This document shows, piece by piece, positions 7,648 through 12,119 of a stretch of DNA of 12,119 nucleotides. Below the pieces are notes generated by a model. That model was not told the origin of the DNA. It searched no databases and saw nothing but the letters and a program-made list of their open reading frames with translations. How positions within the stretch are numbered: position 1 is the first letter of the stretch; each line of letters begins with the position of its first letter. Source of the DNA: Acidobacteriaceae bacterium. Lineage in GTDB: Bacteria > Acidobacteriota > Terriglobia > Terriglobales > Acidobacteriaceae. The stretch covers positions 1-12,119 of the forward strand of contig JARLFX010000161.1 of NCBI GenBank assembly GCA_031296355.1, read 5' to 3'. Made by a program: the position numbers and the translations under genes.

Positions 7648-7670
7648 TAAATCGAAATTTTGGCTCTAAT

Positions 7671-7718
7671 CTGACGTGAGCGTACGCGCTCCCTGACGTG
7701 GTTCTGGAGTATACTCCA
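7671..7718 (+). promoter_or_regulatory. Operator-like palindrome and direct repeats upstream of the NACHT-LRV gene
   Basis: CTGACGTG occurs at 7671-7678 and again at 7693-7700, 22 bases apart (about two helical turns), with GCGTACGC between them. A perfect 14-bp palindrome, TGGAGTATACTCCA, follows at 7705-7718 and contains TATACT (7710-7715), a good -10 box. No consensus -35 is visible 16-18 bases upstream. Transcription from this -10 would start near 7722, immediately before the open frame. A regulator bound to the palindrome would block it directly. The regulator is unknown. Confidence 0.45.
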
Positions 7719-7726
7719 AATCGACG

Positions 7727-10429
7727 GTGAGTCTGGGCTGTTCACGACATGAGCACGAGGTGATGGACGGGCCATATCAACCACTGAAGCTCGGCCCGTG
7801 GCGCGCCACGCGACCGGCTGGCGAGTCGCTGGAACAGGGCGGCGGGCCGGCCCCGTACGCCCTCGGCGGAGACAAAAACCTGGACGAAGGGCAGCCCGAG
7901 GACCGAGTCTTCGATGGATTACGCCGAGAATTCGCCTCGACATGGCTACAACCGGTACTCGGCGATCCTGGGGCCGGCAAGAGCCGACTGTTGAGCGAAT
8001 GGGCTTCGCGCCTAGCGGTATCCGAAGTCGCGTTCATCCGCCTGCGTTCGCTAGCCGAGGCGGATGGGACCCTCGTCGGCGAAACCTTGGCCACCCGACT
8101 GCTGGCCATCAGTGACGGCGCCGGTCGCGTCGTCGGGCGACTTCACATCCATCCGGTTCCATCAGTCTGGCTGCTGGACGGACTTGACGAGGTGCCGGCC
8201 GCCGCCTGGAATGCCGGCTTCGCTGACGCACTGACGGAATTACCGGGGGCAAAGATCGCGACATGCCGGACAGCGGTGTTCCCAGGCCTTCGCCAGCGGC
8301 TCGGGGAAGGGTTGGGAGCGGGATGGCGCGCCGCAATCGCGATCCGCCCGCTCGACCGCGACGATCGCCGAACGTTCCTGCGCCGGACGTTCCAGGTGAA
8401 CCAATTGCCACTCGAGGAGGCCGACGCCCTGGCGTCCGAAATTGAGGCTTCGGCGCCGTTGCGCGAACTCGCCGGTTCGTTGCTGCTGCTCGGGCTGATG
8501 GCGGAGTTTGGTTCTCCACTGCCGACATCCAGGATCGCGTTTTACGAGTGGGCCGAGGCACGACTCGGCGCTCGCCACGCGCAGGGTCCGAACCACGACG
8601 TTGTGTGGGCGGACGCTCCGGAAACCCTCGATCGCATTGCCATCGCGATGACACGCGACCGGTTCGAGGCACCAGTGGGCGAAGCTGTGAAAGCCTGCGC
8701 CAGTCACCCAGGACTCTTTGAGGCGTTGCGGTCGAGCGGCCTCCTGATCATGGACAGCGACCGCGGGCGCTTCGCTTTCCTCCACCCGACTTTCCAGGAA
8801 TACCACCTCGCCCGGGCGTTCCAAGAGGATCCCGGGATCGCCAAGGCACTCGATCTCTATTGGCGCGACCCTCGCTACCAGGAGACGATCGCTTTGCTCG
8901 TCGCAATGGAAGTCAAGAAAAAAGGCGGCGTCGAGACAGTATCATCTGCCCTTGATGGCCTCGTTGAAACCGGCCGGCGCCTATTCAAGAATGAGCCGGA
9001 GGAAATATTCAAAGATGGTCGGAGTCCGACCCGCGTCGCGCTCCACCTGCTGGGGCAATCCGGATCCGATGCTGTGGTGTCGCAAGGGATGATGTCATTG
9101 GATCCGCTGCCAAGGTGGCATTCAGCCTTTAAAATTGCAGTCGCTTCCGATTCGCATAGCCCGCCGACAATACTGGGTGCCCTGGCCCATGACGCGGACG
9201 CCAACGTATGGCGGCGCGCAGCAGAAAATCCATCGACTCCGGCAGCAACGCTGGAGTCCCTGGCCAGATCTGACGACGCGGGCAACCATGTGCGGTGGTC
9301 GGTGGCGGAAAATCCTTCGATGCCGAAGGCGGCGCTGGAAGCTTTGGCCGAGGACACGGATAGCGACGTACGACAGAAGGCGGCAAGAAACCACTCGACA
9401 CCGACGGCGACGCTGGAATCCCTAGCCAGAAACAGGGACGAAGAATGGATGGTACGGCAAGAAGCGGCAAAAAACTCGTCGATGCCGGCGGCGACGCTGG
9501 AGGCCCTGGCCTGCGACACAAATGCGTTCGTACGGGGAGCTGCTGCGGCAAACCCATCGACGCCTGTAACAGCGCTGGAAGACCTGGCCCGCGACGGAGA
9601 TTCGATCATGCTGTGCGGGGCGGCGGCAAATCCGTCGATGCCGGTAGCAGTGCTGGAAAACTTGGCCCATGACGGAAGTGCGTTGGTGCGGCAGGAGGCG
9701 GCGGCAAACCAGTCGACTCCGGTTGCAACACTAAAAGCCCTGGTTCACGACCGAGATGCGCTGGTGCGGCGGAGAGCGACAGCAAACCCGTCGATGCCGA
9801 CAATGACGCTGGAGGCTCTAGCCAGCGACGCAGACCCGGCGGTGCGCCGAGGAGCGGCGGAAAACCCATCGACTCCGACAGCAACGCTGAAAGCTTTAGC
9901 CGACGACGCGGCTGAATACGTGCGAGTGGGGGCGGCGGACAATCCGTCGACGCCAGCGGAGGCATTGGCGACGTTGGCCCGCGACGCCAACGCGGACGTG
10001 CGTCGGATAGCGACAGCAAACTCGTCGACCCCGGCAGCAACGCTGGAGGCCATGGTCCGCGACGCGAGTAGCCATGTCCGATGGTTGGCGGCGACAAATC
10101 CGTCGACTGTGCTTGAAGTGCTGATGGTGTCGCGTTTCACGAAACGGTGGTGGCGATGCCGGCGGGTTCTGATGACTCTGATGACACCGTTCGCGTTTTT
10201 CGTTCGGTCAGCAGGAACACTGAATCGGGGGCTTATCGGGCAGGCACTGCGCGCTGTAGTGGCGTTCGCCGGTAGAGAAGCCGGAGCGGGGTTCTTCAAA
10301 ACGATCGGAACTGCCTTAGCGGTGTCTTTTGTCGCGTTTTGGGCCGCGTGGAATGCCGGGGTCGTCGGCGCAGTACGCGAAGTTGTCAAACAAAGCTGGT
10401 CCCACCTTCTTCGTTTGGTAGGATTGTGA
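7727..10429 (+). CDS. NACHT-type STAND NTPase with LRV repeat array and hydrophobic C-terminus (NLR-like)
   Basis: The frame encodes 900 residues. A P-loop GDPGAGKSR lies at 79-87, a Walker B of NACHT type VWLLDGLDEVP at 147-157, and a winged-helix signature FLHPTFQEYHLARAF at 351-365. A linker runs to about 460. Residues 482-798 hold about 13 repeats of the leucine-rich-repeat-variant kind, core NPSTPxxxLxxLAxDxxxxVR, spaced 26 residues. The tail (800-900) starts very basic and ends with a hydrophobic stretch (about 857-883), possibly membrane-seeking. No effector domain is visible at the N-terminus. STAND proteins of this build act as ATP-driven switches in which the repeats sense a trigger. 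A role in phage defence is inferred from architecture and from its place as transposon cargo. The start is uncertain: GTG 7727 would be nearly leaderless, and ATG 7763 has GAGG only two bases upstream. Confidence 0.85.
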   Translation: MSLGCSRHEHEVMDGPYQPLKLGPWRATRPAGESLEQGGGPAPYALGGDKNLDEGQPEDRVFDGLRREFASTWLQPVLGDPGAGKSRLLSEWASRLAVSEVAFIRLRSLAEADGTLVGETLATRLLAISDGAGRVVGRLHIHPVPSVWLLDGLDEVPAAAWNAGFADALTELPGAKIATCRTAVFPGLRQRLGEGLGAGWRAAIAIRPLDRDDRRTFLRRTFQVNQLPLEEADALASEIEASAPLRELAGSLLLLGLMAEFGSPLPTSRIAFYEWAEARLGARHAQGPNHDVVWADAPETLDRIAIAMTRDRFEAPVGEAVKACASHPGLFEALRSSGLLIMDSDRGRFAFLHPTFQEYHLARAFQEDPGIAKALDLYWRDPRYQETIALLVAMEVKKKGGVETVSSALDGLVETGRRLFKNEPEEIFKDGRSPTRVALHLLGQSGSDAVVSQGMMSLDPLPRWHSAFKIAVASDSHSPPTILGALAHDADANVWRRAAENPSTPAATLESLARSDDAGNHVRWSVAENPSMPKAALEALAEDTDSDVRQKAARNHSTPTATLESLARNRDEEWMVRQEAAKNSSMPAATLEALACDTNAFVRGAAAANPSTPVTALEDLARDGDSIMLCGAAANPSMPVAVLENLAHDGSALVRQEAAANQSTPVATLKALVHDRDALVRRRATANPSMPTMTLEALASDADPAVRRGAAENPSTPTATLKALADDAAEYVRVGAADNPSTPAEALATLARDANADVRRIATANSSTPAATLEAMVRDASSHVRWLAATNPSTVLEVLMVSRFTKRWWRCRRVLMTLMTPFAFFVRSAGTLNRGLIGQALRAVVAFAGREAGAGFFKTIGTALAVSFVAFWAAWNAGVVGAVREVVKQSWSHLLRLVGL
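9170..10120 (+). repeat. 78-bp coding tandem repeats (LRV array)
   Basis: This is an imperfect tandem repeat with a 78-base period inside the NACHT gene. The NPSTP/NPSMP cores fall at residues 501, 529, 555, 583, 609, 635, 661, 687, 713, 739, 765 and 791. The spacing is 26, with two 28-residue exceptions near the start. A degenerate first unit lies at about 463-492. The core codons (AAyCC... for NPS, then ACn/ATG CCn) are better conserved than the flanking positions. Confidence 0.85.
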
Positions 10430-10433
10430 ACTG

Positions 10434-10756
10434 AGCCATCCCGCTACATCGCTATCGCAAGCATCGGAAATCGCGGCGAGAGACCCCGGAGCGATCACGT
10501 TGCGGCCCTCGCCGACAAGCTGGTGCTGCCCCGCGCTGTGGTATCCAGCGAAGACGGTCATGATCTACCCCGTCGTCGCCGCAGTCACTGTGAGCTGGTC
10601 ATTCCAGATCCTCAATACGGCTACGACATCCGCAGCATCTCCGAGCAGTTCGTTGCAAAGCCGACTGAAATTCGCCAGCTTCTTCGCGGCAATCTTGATC
10701 CGGGTCGATCGCGCGAACTCCTGAACGAGATGCGAGCCGCCGGACTGCCGACGTGA
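10434..10756 (+). pseudogene. Deletion scar of a second transposase-ATPase operon (delta tniA/tniB-like)
   Basis: Starting at 10435 a frame reads AIPLHRYRKHRKSRRE, the same segment as residues ~444-459 of the transposase at 5345-7000. After a small indel the next frame continues ALADKLVLPRAVVSSEDG (transposase about 469-486). A short unrelated stretch follows, and from about 10607 the frame reads YGYDIRSISEQFVAKPTEI to LLNEMRAAGLPT and a stop at 10756, matching the last ~45 residues of the ATPase. So the end of one gene is joined to the end of the next, with several hundred codons deleted between them. Divergence from the intact genes shows it came from a related but separate element, not from a fresh duplication. 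No function remains, except that it leads straight into the right transposon end. Confidence 0.8.
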
Positions 10757-10925
10757 TCTGTCTCAAATATCGCGCGTCGAGATCGGATGATTGCGCGTCC
10801 GTCTCACGGAGCGTGCGTTCAGTCTCAATTAGCGTGCGTCCGCGACACCCGATAGTCTCAGCTAACGTACGTCGAAAACGGGTCATTATTGCGCGTCGGG
10901 CCGTTTATCATCGCGCGTCGCTACA
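10757..10925 (-). repeat. Right transposon end, inverted copy of 4205-4373
   Basis: Read on the minus strand from 10925 it begins TGTAGC and follows the left end base for base with about ten substitutions and no indels over 169 bases. All seven GACGC-type motif copies are preserved, and several substitutions fall in the spacers between motif cores. Both ends sit directly after the stop codon of an ATPase 3' end. Each is therefore the ATPase-proximal end of an element, not a left/right pair. Confidence 0.85.
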
Positions 10926-11100
10926 GGTAAATCTGCCGTGCCAACTCCTCGATACTTCCGACATCGGCGCCGGGTGGGTCCAACACCAGCGCGTCAATGT
11001 GCGTCGCAGGCGCCAAGGTCCATCCGACAAACGGCCTGGAAAGCGCCTTCATCGACTGCAACGATGATCGAGCCGCTTTGCTTACGGTATCTTTAATCAC
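10921..11100 (-). pseudogene. Small gene of unknown function, 3' end cut off by the transposon
   Basis: The frame encodes 59 residues from GTG at 11100, with AAGGAG seven bases upstream; that site overlaps the stop codon of the preceding gene. The protein starts VIKDTVSKAARSSLQSM and contains LDPPGADVGSIEELARQIY. The stop TAG comes from the TGTAG of the transposon end beginning at 10925, so the native C-terminus is lost and the true length is unknown. There is no recognisable domain, and unlike its upstream neighbours it has no clear transmembrane segment. It is the last surviving gene of the leftward run of small genes. Confidence 0.6.
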
Positions 11101-11111
11101 AAAAGGACTCC

Positions 11112-11357
11112 TTAGAACGACCGCAATGCTTCCCGGACAAGTGGCATCGCCTGTTGGCCATACGCATACGCCAGCCAAGCCAGATAGCCACCGACCAGCA
11201 CCAGAACGACCGGAACCGACAGGCTGGTTAACGTGTCGGATAGGCCAACCGTCAGCCAGCCGCGTGGCGGCCGGAACCCGAGCGGCACCCGCACCTCTTG
11301 AATTCGCGCTAGCGCCACACTGGTCGGACTTTCCTCGACATTTGGAATGTCGCTCAT
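11112..11357 (-). CDS. Small membrane protein of unknown function
   Basis: The gene encodes 81 residues. The N-terminal half is soluble and includes a proline/arginine-containing stretch (GFRPPRGW). One confident transmembrane helix lies at about 48-66 (VPVVLVLVGGYLAWLAYAYG), followed by a short charged tail ending EALRSF. The start is supported by AAGGAA six bases upstream of ATG. The stop TAA overlaps the ribosome binding site of the next gene, as in tightly packed operons of phages and plasmids. I do not recognise a family. A small virion membrane protein, a holin-like protein or a conjugation accessory protein are all possible. Confidence 0.6.
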   Translation of the reverse strand: MSDIPNVEESPTSVALARIQEVRVPLGFRPPRGWLTVGLSDTLTSLSVPVVLVLVGGYLAWLAYAYGQQAMPLVREALRSF

Positions 11358-11410
11358 AACTGTTTCCTTAATTTAATTAGGAAAAACAATAGCCTATCAA
11401 ATTCCGGCAA

Positions 11411-11617
11411 TCACCAGCCGAACCGAACCGGCGTTCCGGAAACCGTTACCCGGCCAGCGTCGCCGAACCGGGTAAGCGAGGGGGCGTGGATCGCCAATAG
11501 CGCGGCAATCGGCGAAAACAGGGTCGGCAGTCCGGGCAATCCCGGAACCGCCGGCCCGGACGTCAGGCCGCCTACTAGCGCGAACACTAACAGTCCAGTC
11601 CGGACAAACCCAGCCAT
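11411..11617 (-). CDS. Small hydrophobic protein of unknown function, probable membrane or secreted
   Basis: The gene encodes 68 residues from the ATG at 11617. An N-terminal hydrophobic segment (about 7-20, TGLLVFALVGGLTSG) could be a transmembrane helix or uncleaved signal. A proline/glycine-rich linker (PAVPGLPGLPTL), a second hydrophobic stretch (FSPIAALLAI) and a short polar tail ending RFGW follow. It begins four bases after the stop of the upstream 55-residue gene and has no strong ribosome binding site of its own, so translation is probably coupled. A longer in-frame start at 11716 would overlap that gene and is less likely. About 53 bases of AT-rich spacer separate it from the next gene. 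Confidence 0.5.
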   Translation of the reverse strand: MAGFVRTGLLVFALVGGLTSGPAVPGLPGLPTLFSPIAALLAIHAPSLTRFGDAGRVTVSGTPVRFGW

Positions 11618-11621
11618 GGGA

Positions 11622-11789
11622 TTATCGTTGCGCCACAGTGAGCGATGCGTACAACCGCGCCTGTACCGCGTCCGCTTCCGCCTGATGTTGCGCCGCAGAA
11701 GTTTCCGCAGACTCAATCAACCAATTGAAACCAATCGTAAAAACAAGAGAAATAATGAGAACTGAAAATAAAGATGTTTTTGCGTTCAT
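11622..11789 (-). CDS. Small single-pass membrane protein with helical tail, unknown function
   Basis: The gene encodes 55 residues. A hydrophobic helix at about 6-25 (SLFSVLIISLVFTIGFNWLI) is followed by an Ala/Gln/Glu-rich, probably helical segment (ESAETSAAQHQAEADAVQAR). The ATG has AGGAGA about six bases upstream, one of the best ribosome binding sites in the window. It is the first gene of the leftward small-gene run, and the AT-rich region before it could hold the promoter. The layout of helix plus short amphipathic tail is common in small phage structural and spanin-like proteins, but nothing diagnostic is present. Confidence 0.6.
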   Translation of the reverse strand: MNAKTSLFSVLIISLVFTIGFNWLIESAETSAAQHQAEADAVQARLYASLTVAQR

Positions 11790-11905
11790 GACGTATCTCC
11801 TGATATATTTACTGTTGATGTTGTATAGATGGTATCATCGAACAGTGTATACTTCAACAATAAAAAATAATAAAGTAAAAATATTTTACATCAAGCACTT
11901 ATTTT
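11790..11905 (-). promoter_or_regulatory. AT-rich putative promoter region of the small-gene operon
   Basis: The region is strikingly AT-rich compared with the rest of the window. On the minus strand TTGATG is followed after 16 bases by TATTAT, and two TATACA boxes occur closer to the gene. Short palindromic pieces (GATG-GTAT-CATC near 11829-11840) could be an operator. Several alternatives exist and none is decisive. Confidence 0.35.
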
Positions 11906-11916
11906 ATCGCCAAGTT

Positions 11917-11967
11917 CGCCCCGAAGGGGCGCGGGGGTGTGGGGGGCGCGCCCCCCCACCCCCTTTT
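11917..11967 (+). terminator. Tandem strong G/C hairpins followed by T-rich tract
   Basis: The first hairpin is CGCCCC-GAA-GGGGCG at 11917-11931. Immediately after it comes a second, much stronger one whose arms are about 15 bases of almost pure G (11933-11948) and almost pure C (11949-11963), with one bulge. It is followed by TTTTGG and TTTAAAAAA. On the plus strand this has the form of a rho-independent terminator, but no rightward gene ends just before it, so it may instead be an interspersed hairpin repeat or replication-related structure. Confidence 0.45.
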
Positions 11968-11990
11968 GGTTTAAAAAACTCGTCAAAATT

Positions 11991-12119
11991 TTTGGAAAAA
12001 AAGGGGTCGTTAAAGACGCTAAGGTGCATAAACAGGTTCTGGAGAAAGTTCTTAGCCAAGCAGAAAATGTAGGCTTTCAGGTCTTAGGTTTGGACTTTTC
12101 GCCGATTCGCGGCCCAGAG
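11991..12119 (+). pseudogene. tlyA: TlyA-type rRNA methyltransferase, C-terminal fragment running off the window
   Basis: The frame reads FGKKGVVKDAKVHKQVLEKV and on to GLDFSPIRGPE at the window edge. GKxGVV(K/R)D..VH and L.FSPI(R/K)GP are characteristic of the C-terminal part of TlyA, the 2'-O-methyltransferase (hemolysin A family) acting on rRNA. The N-terminal S4 domain and most of the Rossmann-fold methyltransferase domain are absent. Upstream of about 11991 the frame reads into the low-complexity hairpin region with no plausible start. Codon use is AT-richer than the transposons. Either this is a genuine truncated gene or the contig is joined here to DNA of another source. Confidence 0.6.

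Larger units (their letters stand above)
4205..10925. mobile_element. Tn552/Tn402-like transposon carrying a NACHT-LRV cargo gene
   Basis: A 6.7-kb unit is bounded by outward-facing inverted repeats that both begin TGTAGC and are about 94% identical over 169 bases. It contains a leftward resolvase-transposase-ATPase operon, a divergent cargo gene, and a scar of a second transposase/ATPase operon next to the right end. A D,D,E transposase plus AAA+ ATPase plus serine resolvase is the established gene set of Tn552 and, with an extra tniQ, of Tn402/Tn5053; no tniQ is seen here. The 5 bases flanking each side (TTATC left, GGTAA right) do not match, so there is no visible target duplication. Confidence 0.75.

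Noticed and set aside
7588..7726. A hidden resolvase-side transposon end in the divergent control region
   Set aside because: No TGTAG terminus and no GACGC...TGAGAC motif copies are present; the repeats there are of a different sequence.
8875..9609. Leftward open frames within the NACHT-LRV gene
   Set aside because: Their repeat-like sequence is just the reverse reading of the LRV DNA repeats.
9170..10120. Regular ~78-bp repeats that could suggest a CRISPR or minisatellite array
   Set aside because: The repeats are in frame, imperfect throughout, without unique spacers, and encode a coherent LRV protein domain.
11725..12072. 115-residue rightward open frame
   Set aside because: It runs across the promoter-like AT-rich stretch and the G/C hairpin, has low-complexity composition, and a different frame encodes the TlyA tail; it is not a credible gene.
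1..12119. tRNA or rRNA genes
   Set aside because: No cloverleaf-forming segment ending in CCA or with a GTTCRA arm, and no rRNA-like conserved sequence, was seen on either strand.

Overview
The window is a stack of nested mobile elements in GC-rich DNA, most likely from an alphaproteobacterium or similar high-GC proteobacterium. That placement is inferred from codon use and the element families; there is no rRNA or core gene to fix it. From left to right it holds: (1) the last 40 codons of an IS630-family transposase (2-124) and a broken 3' end of an unknown gene (138-266). (2) A Tn3-family transposon remnant that starts at a recognisable 38-bp GGGG...TAAG inverted repeat (267-304). It carries a leftward operon of small antitoxin, zeta-type toxin and serine resolvase (1787 down to 328), then a rightward tnpA (2050-3210) that has lost both its ends. 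(3) The C-terminal two thirds of an IS66 transposase (3191-4204), abutting the broken tnpA.

(4) The centre is a well-preserved Tn552/Tn402-like transposon, 4205-10925. Its outer ends are outward-facing 169-bp inverted repeats beginning TGTAGC, about 94% identical. Each holds about seven copies of a GACGC-type motif, as expected for arrays of transposase-binding sites. Inside are a leftward operon with 1-nt overlaps (serine resolvase, DDE transposase, AAA+ ATPase) and, divergently transcribed, one large cargo gene (7727-10429). The cargo encodes about 900 residues: a NACHT-type STAND NTPase, about 13 leucine-rich-repeat-variant (LRV) repeats of 26 residues, and a basic, hydrophobic C-terminus. 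This architecture (NTPase switch, repeat sensor, possible membrane effector) resembles NLR-like bacterial immune proteins, and this gene is the best candidate here for an undescribed system. Next to it is a scar (10434-10756) in which the C-terminus of a second, diverged transposase gene is fused to the C-terminus of a second ATPase gene, followed by the second transposon end. The cargo is therefore bracketed by two copies of the same (ATPase-side) end rather than by a left and a right end.

(5) To the right of the transposon is a leftward run of four very small genes (11789 down to 10921), three with a hydrophobic segment and most with strong ribosome binding sites. The last is cut by the transposon end, whose TGTAG supplies the stop codon. 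Their function is unknown; the layout is reminiscent of small phage or plasmid membrane proteins. (6) An AT-rich promoter-like stretch and a very strong G/C hairpin pair (11917-11967) precede an open frame matching the C-terminus of a TlyA-type rRNA methyltransferase (11991-12119). It has lost its 5' part, its base composition differs from the rest, and it runs off the window.

Functional picture: the resolvase, transposase and ATPase move the central element, and the NACHT-LRV protein is its passenger. In the older Tn3 element the toxin-antitoxin pair is transcribed together with the resolvase. The different genes broken at the two ends of the central element show that the locus has been rearranged since insertion.
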